The position numbers and the translations under genes are program-made. From contig JBFHFS010000059.1 of NCBI GenBank assembly GCA_041583495.1, forward strand, positions 1 to 30,295: a stretch of DNA of 30,295 bases. Direction: 5' to 3'. Below are positions 22,232 to 30,295 of this stretch, in pieces; position 1 is the first letter of the stretch, and the number at the start of each line of letters is the position of its first letter. The notes beneath the pieces were generated by a model, which was not told where the DNA came from, searched no databases, and saw only the letters and a list, made by a program, of their open reading frames with translations. Origin of the DNA: JBFHFS01 sp041583495 (GTDB lineage Bacteria > Bacteroidota > Bacteroidia > Bacteroidales > Marinilabiliaceae).

Positions 22232-24662
22232 ATTGAATTTCTTTCGTTTCATCCACCAGAGGGGCCTCTGGAGAGGATTCTAAACGGATTCTGGAGTTTC
22301 TCAAATCTTCCAGTTCAATATCCTCATCCTCATTGTAAATGGCGAGCAAAGGCTCCTTAAACGATCTATTGGTAATCATTCTCTCCAGTGAAAGAAGCAG
22401 GGATGGTAACAATATAAGATTGGAAAAAAGAGCCACCAGCAAGGTTATCGCCACTAAAGCCCCAAGGGCTACCGTTCCTCCAAAGTCGGACAAGGTAAAT
22501 ATCCCAAATCCAAAAAAGAGAATTATAGAGGTATAGATCATTCCCAGCCCCGTCTCCTTGAGTGCCAGAACTGTTGCTGCACGAATGCTCCAGTTTGTTT
22601 CGCCCAGCTCTTGCCGATATTTGGCCAGAAAATGAATGGTATCGTCTACCGAAATGCCAAAGGCGATGCTGAACACCAATATGGTTGAAGGCTTAATGGG
22701 AATCTCCAAAAAACCCATTAAGGCTGCGGTGGTGATCAAAGGAACCAGGTTGGGAATCAGAGAAACCAGCACCATCCGCTTGGACTTAAACATCCACGCC
22801 ATAAATGAAGCAATCAGGATAATGGCCAGGAAAAGGCTTATAAAAAGATTGCGAACCAGATATTCGGTCCCTTTAAAAAACACGACACTCGAGCCGGTCA
22901 AAGAGGTTTTGTAAACCTCCGGCGGAAAAATAGAATCCATTTCCATTCGAATAGACCTATCTAACCGTTCCATATGTTCGGTTCCCACATCTGCCATTCT
23001 GAAACTTATACGGGTGCTTTGCCGGGTGGAATCGATAAAAGAGCTAACCACTCCCGGCCCCGAACTATTCTGAGGCAGATAAGAGAGGATAAAGTTACGC
23101 TCTTGCTGGCTGGGAAGCGAATAGAAAGCCGGCTTACCGTTATAATAAGCCTGCCTGGCAAACTTAACCACTTGCAACATCGATAAGCCTTTCGACAGCT
23201 CAGGGTATTGGCCCAACTTTTGATCGAGCTGCTCCATCTTTTTAAGAGTGGAGCTGCGCATAACACCCCCGGGTTTTTTGGTATCAATGACCACTTCCAG
23301 CGGCATGAGCCCGCTAAAATTCTTCTCGAAAAATTTCAAATCGTTATAAAGCTTATGCCCGTGAGGAATGTCGTCGAGCATATACCCGGTGGTTTTAATC
23401 CGCGAGATCCCCACCCCGCCCAACAATAGGATAACTACTGCCGCCCCGTAAACCGGCACCCTATGGTTTAGGGAGATATGCACCAATTTGTTCAGGATTT
23501 TCGAAAAGACAGGATTTCCCAAGTGCTGGATATGTCTTTCCCGGGGCTCGGCCAGGAAGCTGAAAATGATGGGGATTAACAACAACGAAAGGATAAACAC
23601 CACCATAATATTGATTGAAGCCATGATTCCAAACTCCACCAAAATACGGCTACTGGTAAATATAAAAGTGGCAAATCCACTTGCCGTGGTAAGATTAGTC
23701 AGGAAAGTGGCATTTCCAATTTTTCGAATGACCCGTTGCAATGACTTAATCTTGTTGCCATGTTTCTGAAATTCCTGATGGTACTTGTTTAGCAAAAACA
23801 CCGAGTTGGGCACCCCAATCACAATAATCAAAGGGGGGATCATCCCCGTGAGGATAGTCACCTTAAACCCAAGTATAGCCTGAATCCCCAGGGCCCACAC
23901 CACAGCCATACCTACTACCAGCATGGAGTAGAGCATTACCTTAAACGACCTGAAAAACAAGAAGATAATGATGGCAGTTATACCCAGAGCCAGAAAAATA
24001 AACATATTCAACTCGCGCTTGACCATCTCGGCGGTCTCCACCCGAATGTAAGGAAGCCCTGAATAGCGCACAAGGGTTCCTGTGGCCTCCTGATAGACAG
24101 CCCCATGTTCTTTTATCTGTTCAATTAAGGCCACCCGGGCGGGACTCTCAAGTATGTCGGTGTCGAGGGTTACCCCCATCAAATAAGTTTGACTTTGAGC
24201 GTTGTACAGCAGATCCTTGTAAAAAGGAAGCTGTTCAAAAACCGCCCTCAATGAGTCCAGATCAGATTGGCTGCCCGGCTTTTCCAAAATAGGTTTGACC
24301 ACGAACTTTTTTGATTGGTTATCGCGGACCAGATTGTACGATTCGGAAGGAGAAAAAACCGAGCTTACCCCGGCGATACTATTGATATCAGCTGCCAGCT
24401 TCTCCCATTGGCGGAAATGCTCAATTTCATAAAACAGGGAGTCGTGCACCCCAAGCACCAACATATTTCCCTCATTACCAAACTGCTGAGCAAATTGAGC
24501 ATAAATCTGATAGTCAGGGTCATCCTCCGGCAGGAGTGGTGCGTATTGATAAGACATCTCTATTTTCCTGGCTTGAAAACCCATGAAAACAGTTATCAAC
24601 CCTAGAACAACAAGTATAGGAAGCCGGTTCCTAAGAACAAACCTGGCGATTTTAGTCCACAT
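22218..24662 (-). CDS. RND/MMPL family transporter (HAE3-like)
   Basis: Inner-membrane RND-superfamily protein of 814 residues. Layout is the expected duplication: one N-terminal membrane helix (about 12-28), a periplasmic loop, five helices with a sterol-sensing-like segment (about 215-380), then helix 7 (about 405-425), a second periplasmic loop and five more helices (about 630-770). SIAFGISVDDTIHFLAKYRQEL carries the conserved acidic pair of the proton relay. A charged cytoplasmic tail ends the protein. This is the HAE3/MMPL branch, which includes hopanoid and lipid exporters, rather than the tripartite AcrB type; no adaptor or TolC-like gene is present. It overlaps the polyprenyl synthase start. 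A -7-like TAAATTCG (minus strand, about 24701-24708) lies 40 bases upstream. Confidence 0.88.
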   Translation of the reverse strand: MWTKIARFVLRNRLPILVVLGLITVFMGFQARKIEMSYQYAPLLPEDDPDYQIYAQFAQQFGNEGNMLVLGVHDSLFYEIEHFRQWEKLAADINSIAGVSSVFSPSESYNLVRDNQSKKFVVKPILEKPGSQSDLDSLRAVFEQLPFYKDLLYNAQSQTYLMGVTLDTDILESPARVALIEQIKEHGAVYQEATGTLVRYSGLPYIRVETAEMVKRELNMFIFLALGITAIIIFLFFRSFKVMLYSMLVVGMAVVWALGIQAILGFKVTILTGMIPPLIIVIGVPNSVFLLNKYHQEFQKHGNKIKSLQRVIRKIGNATFLTNLTTASGFATFIFTSSRILVEFGIMASINIMVVFILSLLLIPIIFSFLAEPRERHIQHLGNPVFSKILNKLVHISLNHRVPVYGAAVVILLLGGVGISRIKTTGYMLDDIPHGHKLYNDLKFFEKNFSGLMPLEVVIDTKKPGGVMRSSTLKKMEQLDQKLGQYPELSKGLSMLQVVKFARQAYYNGKPAFYSLPSQQERNFILSYLPQNSSGPGVVSSFIDSTRQSTRISFRMADVGTEHMERLDRSIRMEMDSIFPPEVYKTSLTGSSVVFFKGTEYLVRNLFISLFLAIILIASFMAWMFKSKRMVLVSLIPNLVPLITTAALMGFLEIPIKPSTILVFSIAFGISVDDTIHFLAKYRQELGETNWSIRAATVLALKETGLGMIYTSIILFFGFGIFTLSDFGGTVALGALVAITLLVALFSNLILLPSLLLSLERMITNRSFKEPLLAIYNEDEDIELEDLRNSRIRLESSPEAPLVDETKEIQYVED

Positions 24663-24843
24663 AAATCAAAAAATTTCCACAAATCCACAACAAAATGATG
24701 CGAATTTAAGGAAAAAAAAGGAACCTGTTTATTTCTAAAAAAGAATAGTTGGAGTCTTACCCTTCCACCCCAACAGAAAAACCCTCTTATGGGTTAACAC
24801 AAAAGCAGTTCCCGTGTGACTCCCGAAGGCATCCGACCACGTC

Positions 24844-25827
24844 TCAGAAAGACATGGAACGAAGGTTTATTAATAAGCCATCATCCGGATCGGACCCCAT
24901 TCTTGATCTGGTGGGAGGGGTCACAGGCAACCTGGTTTGTCCCTCTTTTTTCCTCAACTGAGTAGAGAATTTAATGATGGCAGACACAGGATAATGATCG
25001 GATATGAAAACATCTCCACTCTTAAATTCATCTACTTTGTGTCTCAGCACATCGAAATAACCATTGACAAAAACGTAATCGACGCGTGTGCCCTTGTTTT
25101 CTTCATTAAAACCATTGTAAGAAATTGCTCCTCCTGTGGTTCTTCCGCTGGCAATCATTTCGGCATCCCACAATGAATAAAAGCCTTCATATTTACCCAC
25201 GATATTCTCATAGGTCTGGGTGTCGCGAGTGGTATTAAAATCACCGGTCAGAACCACCGGGGCATTTCCGGCAATCTCCTGCATTTTCCAGATCAATAGC
25301 GCGACCCCTTTCATGCGGGAATCCTCACTCACATGGCTAAGATGGGTATTGAAGAAGAAAAAGATGTGGCCCGTTTTCAGATTCTTTAATTTGAGCCATG
25401 TTACCACCCTTGGCAGATGAGCCCCCCAACTTTTACTTCCCGGAATATCAGGGGTTTCGGAAAGCCAAAAATGGCTCTTGGCCATCAGCTCAAAAGCATC
25501 CGACTTATAGAATACAGGGCAAAATTCTCCTTTCTCAATTCCATCGTCACGTCCCACGCCTGTATATTTATACCCTGGTAAGATGCCTTCCAAATCGTGT
25601 AGCTGATGCACCAGGACTTCCTGCATCCCAATGATGTCGGGCGATTCTGTTTTCAGATAGGTTTCAATCAAAGGCAATCGGTTCTTCCATCGGTTTAGGC
25701 TGTCCCCGGGATTGTCGTACCTTACATTAAACGACATCACCTCCAGCCGTTCGTTCGAATCAAAACAACCCGACACGGCTACCCCTAAAGCGATAATTAA
25801 AAGAAATGAAAGAAACCGGTACACCAT
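24844..25827 (-). CDS. endonuclease/exonuclease/phosphatase family lipoprotein
   Basis: Exported member of the EEP metal-dependent phosphodiesterase superfamily, which includes DNases and lipid or sugar phosphatases. Lipobox VSGC places the lipidated Cys at residue 21 with the start at 25827 (MVYRFLSF); an earlier in-frame start at 25851 is less likely. Active-site marks are LEVMSFNVRYDN, MQEVL (metal-binding Glu), NTHLSH, GDFNT (Asp/Asn) and SDHYPV (catalytic His). The domain would normally end at SAIIKF, but the frame runs on for 40 residues of low-complexity Pro/Arg/Asp-rich sequence. It sits downstream of GH92 with an 81-base gap, suggesting a role in periplasmic or surface glycan/phosphodiester breakdown rather than in DNA repair. 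Confidence 0.86.
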   Translation of the reverse strand: MVYRFLSFLLIIALGVAVSGCFDSNERLEVMSFNVRYDNPGDSLNRWKNRLPLIETYLKTESPDIIGMQEVLVHQLHDLEGILPGYKYTGVGRDDGIEKGEFCPVFYKSDAFELMAKSHFWLSETPDIPGSKSWGAHLPRVVTWLKLKNLKTGHIFFFFNTHLSHVSEDSRMKGVALLIWKMQEIAGNAPVVLTGDFNTTRDTQTYENIVGKYEGFYSLWDAEMIASGRTTGGAISYNGFNEENKGTRVDYVFVNGYFDVLRHKVDEFKSGDVFISDHYPVSAIIKFSTQLRKKEGQTRLPVTPPTRSRMGSDPDDGLLINLRSMSF

Positions 25828-25908
25828 GGTAAAATAACTTATTAAAAACAATTAGAGACCTAAAGATCCAGGGTAAACAAAAAATAACCATCCCAATAAT
25901 CTACTGCC

Positions 25909-28167
25909 CTACTTTTCCTTTCCACTCAGATAAAACTTTAAATGAGCACCCCTCACCAGCTGGGTATGATCGATGAAATAGCTCTTCCATTCGTTCCCAT
26001 TCAACTCCATTTTCCGGATCAGGATGTCTTTGGGTCCCTGCTCTCTTTCCGTTTCCAGGATAATGGTTTTTCCGGAATAGAATTCCGGATCCAGCTGAAT
26101 GGTTATTTTATCAAAAACAGGGGAGGAAAGGGCATAGACCGGATCTCCCGGCGTAATCGGATAAAAGCCCATCATACCATACACCAGCCAGGCGCTCATT
26201 GTTCCGGTATCGTCGTTGCCCGGCAATCCCCCGGCGGTGGTATTAAAGTACCGTTCGATACAATCGTGCACAGTCGTTTGGGTTCGCCACTCTTCGCCCT
26301 TCACATAATTAAACAGATAAGGATAGCCCATATCGGGTTCATTACCCATATCAAAGAGGGAGTCGGCAAAACATTTCTGCAATTGTGCCACAAACTTTCC
26401 GCCTCCTCCATACAATCCAATCAGGCCTTTGATATCATGGGGGACCGAAAAGGAGTACTGCCAGGCATTCCCTTCGTGAAATCCATGCACAGGGGCAAAA
26501 TTCGCTCCCTGCAGGGGATTGTAGCCCTCCAGGAATTTACCATCCGCCTTCCGGGGTCTCAATAACCCAAAGGCGGGATCAAAATATTGCCGATACCCCA
26601 TGGAATGCTGATAATAGGCACGGGCCTCCTTGGTATGGCCCAAAGCTTCGGCCATTTTGGAGAGGCTATAGTCGGCCACATAATACTCGAGGGCTTGCGA
26701 CACCGAGTTGTCAAAACTATCGACAAAGGGGACATAGGCATACTCTTTGAAAAAATCATTGTCGGGCCTGATAAAATTATCCTTCTGCGGCGTTGAGGCA
26801 TGCTTCTGCATGGCTTCCCAGGCCATTTCCACATCAAACGCGGTGAGCCCCCGCTGGTAAGTGTCGGCCAACACAATCAGGGCAGGGTCTCCCTCCATCA
26901 CATGTGTTTCTCTTCCATAAAGTTCCCATTTAGGCAACCAGCCACTTTCGCGATACATATCCACCATCGAACGCACCATGTCGAGTTGTTGTTGAGGATA
27001 AACCAGTGACAAAAACGGGTGCACGGTCCGGTAAGTATCCCATAACGAATAAACGGTGTATCGATCGTGCCCCGGACTCACAAAATCCTGGGAAGATTCC
27101 ATGCCGGGATACATATCATTGACATCCTGAAGGGTGTTGGGATGGATAAGCGTATGATAGAGTGCAGTATAAAATTTAACCTTGTCGTCGTCGGTGCCGC
27201 CCTCCACCATTATTTTGGATAACTCTTTATCCCAGAGAGAATAAGAATCCCGCGCGATCTTATCCAGGTCAAACCCTTCCTGTTCAGTATCCAGGTTGAG
27301 ACGGGCATTTTCAATGCTGACAAAGGAGATCCCTACCTTCACCTCAATCTGCTCATCGGCTCCCGTTTGAAAGGAAAACCAGGCCCCTGTTTCATCTCCG
27401 GCCATCTGACGGCCATAATTGCGGTACACTTTGTATTTGCCACTGGTGGGACTCCACTGCCCTCTGGTACCAGGCAATTCTTTCTGCTTTTTCCAATAGC
27501 CTTTATCCATTGCGGGCTTACTGAACTTCACAACAAAATAGACGGGCATCACCGCCCCGGGGTTGTAGCAGAAGGTCCCCAGCAACTTAAAGCCTTCGAT
27601 CTCGGTGTCGGATACAATCTTTACGGAGGCGCCCGACTCGTTGGTCAATCCATGCCCCAAATCCAACAAGATGTTCGATTGCCCTTCGGGAAATGAATAC
27701 CGGCTGATGCCTGTTCGCCGGGTAGTACTCATCTCGGCCTTCACATTGTAACGGTCCAGATGCATGGAATAAAAGCCCGGTCGAGCCACCTCTTTCGAAT
27801 AGGTTGAACCGTATTTATTGAAATCCACCTCCAGCGCTCCGGTTTGAGGCATCAGGATGATGCTGCCAAAATCGGGACATCCCACGCCACTGAGATTTAC
27901 ATGCGTAAACCCGGTCATCACCGAATTGTTCTTCACGTAGGGATTGGAACACCAGCCATTGGTGTTGGAATACTGATTGCCCGGGTCGGGGGAAACATTA
28001 AAGGGGACTATAGAAACCATCCCCCAGGGAACAACAGGTCCGGGATAGGTAGCCCCAAAATTGGAGCTGCCAATAAAGGGGTTAACAAAAGAGGCTACCC
28101 CCTTGCCTGCCACATTAGGCATCACACACATAAGAAAGACTACCAGAATGAAAATCAATTGGCGCAT
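25909..28167 (-). CDS. GH92 family alpha-mannosidase
   Basis: Calcium-dependent exo-alpha-mannosidase (usually alpha-1,2) of glycoside hydrolase family 92, acting on N-glycan or mannan side chains in the periplasm or at the cell surface. Signal peptide MRQLIFILVVFLMCVMPNVAG; YVNPFIG-like start VNPFIGSSNFGATYPGPVVPWGM; catalytic acid Glu565 in HEGNAWQYSF; base aspartates 652-653 in GNDDTGTMSAW; and GFYPITPG. 752 residues, normal size. The start is the ATG at 28167; an upstream TTG at 28173 is not needed. It lies next to EEP and Gfo/Idh genes and a GH43-like fragment, consistent with a carbohydrate-use region, though no SusC/SusD pair is inside the window. Confidence 0.93.
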   Translation of the reverse strand: MRQLIFILVVFLMCVMPNVAGKGVASFVNPFIGSSNFGATYPGPVVPWGMVSIVPFNVSPDPGNQYSNTNGWCSNPYVKNNSVMTGFTHVNLSGVGCPDFGSIILMPQTGALEVDFNKYGSTYSKEVARPGFYSMHLDRYNVKAEMSTTRRTGISRYSFPEGQSNILLDLGHGLTNESGASVKIVSDTEIEGFKLLGTFCYNPGAVMPVYFVVKFSKPAMDKGYWKKQKELPGTRGQWSPTSGKYKVYRNYGRQMAGDETGAWFSFQTGADEQIEVKVGISFVSIENARLNLDTEQEGFDLDKIARDSYSLWDKELSKIMVEGGTDDDKVKFYTALYHTLIHPNTLQDVNDMYPGMESSQDFVSPGHDRYTVYSLWDTYRTVHPFLSLVYPQQQLDMVRSMVDMYRESGWLPKWELYGRETHVMEGDPALIVLADTYQRGLTAFDVEMAWEAMQKHASTPQKDNFIRPDNDFFKEYAYVPFVDSFDNSVSQALEYYVADYSLSKMAEALGHTKEARAYYQHSMGYRQYFDPAFGLLRPRKADGKFLEGYNPLQGANFAPVHGFHEGNAWQYSFSVPHDIKGLIGLYGGGGKFVAQLQKCFADSLFDMGNEPDMGYPYLFNYVKGEEWRTQTTVHDCIERYFNTTAGGLPGNDDTGTMSAWLVYGMMGFYPITPGDPVYALSSPVFDKITIQLDPEFYSGKTIILETEREQGPKDILIRKMELNGNEWKSYFIDHTQLVRGAHLKFYLSGKEK

Positions 28168-28214
28168 AAACAATTCTATTTTTTTAAGTGCTGAAAAAAT
28201 AACGACTCTTCATT

Positions 28215-28222
28215 CAAAAATA
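28215..28222 (-). promoter_or_regulatory. candidate -7 element for the GH92 gene
   Basis: Reading the minus strand, TATTTTTG at 28222-28215 matches TAnnTTTG and lies 48 bases before the GH92 ATG. No -33 element with standard spacing is obvious (a TTTTG is 28 bases upstream). The 278-base gap 28168-28445 shows nothing else recognisable. Confidence 0.4.
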
Positions 28223-28445
28223 ATACTTGCTTTTACAATACGACCCCTGCCAAAAGCATTTGTTTTTGGCTTTCAGGCCCGTCAGGTAAAAATAAGGGGA
28301 TTAATTAGCAATCAGCCAAGTTTTTACACCGGAGTAACTATTAATTTGATATTCTCCCCAATAATGAAGGGCAACAGAAACGTACTCACGAAAAAATCAG
28401 TTGAGATTAAAGGGTCCACAAGGCTCTTATCATCTGAACCATAGG

Positions 28446-29432
28446 TCAGACAGATTCCCACCCGCCCGAGGTTGCTGAGGCAGTAACAGCATCCATCACC
28501 AGCATGTTTTGGATGGCATCCCCACCGGCAACCGGTAATGGTTTTTGCTCAAGAATGGCTTTTGCGAAGGCATCCATCATTAACCCATAGGCGTTACTCA
28601 CACCAAACTCTACCTGACGGGGGCCTAGATTATCAACCACGGTGATGCTGGCCGGCACATCCACAAAAGTATTGAAGGGAACAGGCACGGTTATTCTGCC
28701 TGAAGTACCCACAATGTCGACCACCTGAAAAGGTTGGGAAGAGGTTGAGACCGAGAAGGTCGCTCTGGGCCCGTCAAAATCCAGGATGCCGGAGGTATTC
28801 CGGTCCACCCCAAAATCGGGGTGGACCTCCATGAGCGACATTACCCGACGGGGCTCCCTCCCAAAGATAAACCGTGCCACCGAGATGGCATAACACCCAA
28901 TGTCCATGAGGGCACCGCCCCCCAGTTCCGGCTGATTGCGAATGTTGGAAGGGTCGGGATTATTGTACGAAAAGGAGGTGTGAATGTATTGTATCCTCCC
29001 AATCTGATTGGTGCGCACAACGTTGCGGATATGCTGCCACAAGGGATGAAACCGGTACATAAAGCCTTCCATGAGTGGCACCCCGGCTTCCTGAGCCCCG
29101 GAGACCATCTCCCGGGCTTCTGATGCGTTCATCCCCAGGGGTTTTTCGCACAACACAGGCTTCCCGGCTTCAATGGCTTTGAGAACCCACTCACGGTGCA
29201 ACCGATTGGGCAATGGGATATAGATCATATCCACCTCCGGGCAATCAATGACCGCCTGATAGGACCCAAACCACATGGGAATATCAAAGGAAGCGGCCAT
29301 TCCCCGTGCCTTTTCAATATCCCGGGAACCAATGGCATACGACTCGCAATACTGCGTTTCCATCAGAGGCAGAACAATCCGTTTCAGATAATGGTTGGAA
29401 GAACCCAGAATACCTATTCTCATTTTTTGCAT
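28446..29432 (-). CDS. Gfo/Idh/MocA family oxidoreductase
   Basis: NAD(P)-dependent sugar or polyol dehydrogenase family protein. N-terminal Rossmann segment MRIGILGSSNHYLKRIVLPLM (the usual GxGxxA is replaced by GILGSS), IYIPLPNRLHREW, the EKPL motif at residues 96-99 with catalytic Lys97, and the C-terminal-domain segment GGGALMDIGCYAISVARFIFG. 328 residues. ATG at 29432 is the longest start; ATG at 29423 (MRIGILG) fits the family N-terminus better and is equally possible. No clear signal peptide, so probably cytoplasmic. Neighbours are glycosidases, which suggests handling of a released sugar; the substrate is not predictable. Confidence 0.9.
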   Translation of the reverse strand: MQKMRIGILGSSNHYLKRIVLPLMETQYCESYAIGSRDIEKARGMAASFDIPMWFGSYQAVIDCPEVDMIYIPLPNRLHREWVLKAIEAGKPVLCEKPLGMNASEAREMVSGAQEAGVPLMEGFMYRFHPLWQHIRNVVRTNQIGRIQYIHTSFSYNNPDPSNIRNQPELGGGALMDIGCYAISVARFIFGREPRRVMSLMEVHPDFGVDRNTSGILDFDGPRATFSVSTSSQPFQVVDIVGTSGRITVPVPFNTFVDVPASITVVDNLGPRQVEFGVSNAYGLMMDAFAKAILEQKPLPVAGGDAIQNMLVMDAVTASATSGGWESV

Positions 29433-29575
29433 AAAGCTCTCTTTTTGATTACAAAAAAGGGAACAACCAGGTACTACCCGGAGTCCTATGCCAAAATAGT
29501 GAATTCCTCCGGAACTTTTGCCCTGAAAGAACGCAGAAGCCTAATCTTAACGTTTTTTATTCTCAAATTCAAATT

Positions 29576-29775
29576 CGACCCATACCCCCCGGCTTCTTTA
29601 GGAGAAGATCGGTGCTTAAGACTTAGGAATGGGAAATATTAAATGTTTTGGTCTGAAAAGGGACAACTGATTTTACGACCCGCACCCCCCGACCCCCTTT
29701 AGGGGGAGATCGGCGCTTGAGACTTATGATTTGGTAATAATAAAAATTTCGCTCTGAAAGGGTTACTTAATTCAG
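29576..29775. repeat. 100-bp direct repeat pair containing conserved hairpins
   Basis: Two imperfect copies start at CGACC 29576 and CGACC 29676, exactly 100 bases apart (shared landmarks: ACCCCCC, TTTAGG, AGATCGG, GCTT, GAGACTTA/AAGACTTA, TCTGAAA). Each carries a hairpin near its start: copy 1 CTTCT (29593-29597) / AGAAG (29603-29607), copy 2 CCCCC (29693-29697) / GGGGG (29702-29706). The arms differ in sequence yet pair in both. Similar CCCCGACCCCCTTTAGGGGG text is, from memory, a common intergenic repeat in Bacteroidota. Bases 29433-29575 contain nothing recognisable. Confidence 0.72.
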
Positions 29776-30001
29776 CCTCCTGTTTTGCCAAAGATGACCT
29801 TAAGCCTTGAGGAATAGCTATTTTAATTCCACCATCAGCTGGTTTGAAACGAAGTTTTTGTTTTGAAGCCACTAGCCTGGTCTTCAACTTTCCCTTTAAA
29901 ACAGTTTGAACAACGATCTCAGAAGGGAGTTCTTTCTCATCTTTTTGGAGTATGTATATTGCATGTATAACCCGGGACCCTTTGCAGAAGGGAAAGCCAT
30001 T
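29699..30001 (-). pseudogene. 3' remnant resembling an alpha-L-fucosidase C-terminal domain
   Basis: An open frame of 101 codons without any ATG, read from 30001 down to 29699. Translation gives AIYILQKDEKELPSEIVV, then KLKTRLVASKQKLRFKPADG and GIKIAIPQGLRSSLAKQEAE, which by eye resembles the C-terminal beta-sandwich of GH29 alpha-L-fucosidases (AIYLL...LPSEIVI...LLGSKQKLKFK...V.IP..LR). The family's catalytic barrel is missing altogether. The last ~20 codons fall inside the 100-bp repeat, so the native end was probably overwritten by it. The frame is the same as that of the upstream GH43-like gene, separated from it only by its TAA at 30002-30004. The remnant status is well supported by the lack of a start; the fucosidase identity is tentative. 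Confidence 0.45.
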
Positions 30002-30295
30002 TTATTGACTTTCATACTTTAACACGTAACAATTGGTCCCATCACTCCCATCGATGGCCACGCCACTGGGACAGTACAAATAGGCAGGGTCGCCCCTCTC
30101 ATCCATCAATAATTGCGGTCTTTCAAATTTTACTGCAGTGTTATAATGGGGCATTGAATTTTTGGGTATCTGCCCCTTTAAATAGTAATTGCCAAAATGA
30201 TGAAACCCGGAGAGCGGCTGTGGATTAAATGTTAAACCATCCTCCGAGATCCATAGTAAGCCTCCTCCCTTTTCGAGAATCCCGTGATTATCGGT
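30002..30295 (-). CDS. C-terminal part of a GH43-like beta-propeller glycosidase family protein (5' cut by window edge)
   Basis: The minus-strand frame is open from the window edge to TAA at 30004-30002, giving 97 residues with no internal start. It contains KGGGLLWISEDGLTFN, KFERPQLLMDERGDPAYLY and CPSGVAIDGSDGTNCYVLKYE, which match the last blades of GH43/GH117-like five-bladed beta-propeller proteins (typical text GG..LY.S.DG..W ... FERPQ...DE.G.PAYLY ... YVLK). Because the N-terminus with catalytic residues is outside the window, activity cannot be judged. Together with GH92 and the fucosidase-like remnant it supports a glycan-degradation locus extending past the right edge. Confidence 0.68.
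   Translation of the reverse strand, partial: TDNHGILEKGGGLLWISEDGLTFNPQPLSGFHHFGNYYLKGQIPKNSMPHYNTAVKFERPQLLMDERGDPAYLYCPSGVAIDGSDGTNCYVLKYESQ

Noticed and set aside
25942..26565. 207-codon forward open frame inside GH92
   Set aside because: Antisense of the GH92 coding region, which carries clear catalytic motifs.

Overview
The window looks like a chromosomal stretch of a Bacteroidota bacterium, most likely Bacteroidales or a related marine or anaerobic group such as Marinilabiliales (inference). The reasons are an S16 protein with a long acidic tail, a 91-residue ATP synthase epsilon subunit lacking the C-terminal hairpin, DUF3857 and DUF4097 envelope proteins, a GH92 mannosidase, candidate promoters of the TAnnTTTG type, and few Shine-Dalgarno-like leaders. 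No plasmid, phage, integrase or transposase gene is visible.

Layout. 1-2161 (+): 3' end of rpsP with a strong terminator, then an acetyl-CoA hydrolase/transferase-type CoA-transferase. 2160-8484 (-): a DUF4097 solenoid-like lipoprotein, an Mpl-like Mur ligase, a U32 'peptidase' of the tRNA/rRNA hydroxylation type, and an LTA-synthase-like membrane sulfatase-fold enzyme. Two repeat-rich gaps interrupt this stretch (3203-3360 and 4953-5368). 8860-12766: a glycosyltransferase group (GT2, GT2, GT4, GT90), probably for LPS core or surface glycan. 13334-17115 (+): two overlapping DUF3857/transglutaminase-like envelope genes, of which the second appears to have lost the catalytic cysteine. 17350-19175 (-): a GT9 heptosyltransferase-like protein with a TTG start, and a DUF4254 protein. 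19265-24662 (-): atpC, atpD, a short-chain polyprenyl synthase and an RND/MMPL transporter that overlaps it. 24844-30295 (-): a sugar-locus-like run holding an endonuclease/exonuclease/phosphatase lipoprotein, GH92, a Gfo/Idh/MocA oxidoreductase, what looks like the 3' remnant of an alpha-L-fucosidase, and the C-terminal part of a GH43-like beta-propeller protein cut by the window edge.

Working together. Much of the window serves the envelope: peptidoglycan recycling (Mpl), head-group or glycerophosphate transfer (LtaS-like), LPS sugar transfer (GT2/GT4/GT90/GT9), isoprenoid synthesis and RND transport. The right-hand end looks like host or algal glycan breakdown (GH92, GH43-like, fucosidase remnant, sugar oxidoreductase).

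No defence system, CRISPR array or complete mobile element was found. The least explained material is non-coding: a REP/BIME-like nested palindrome cluster (4953-5368), a three-copy 36-bp inverted-end module (3203-3360), and a 100-bp direct repeat pair whose hairpin arms differ in a compensatory way (29576-29775) and which runs into the end of the fucosidase-like remnant. All calls come from reading the sequence; no database search was run.
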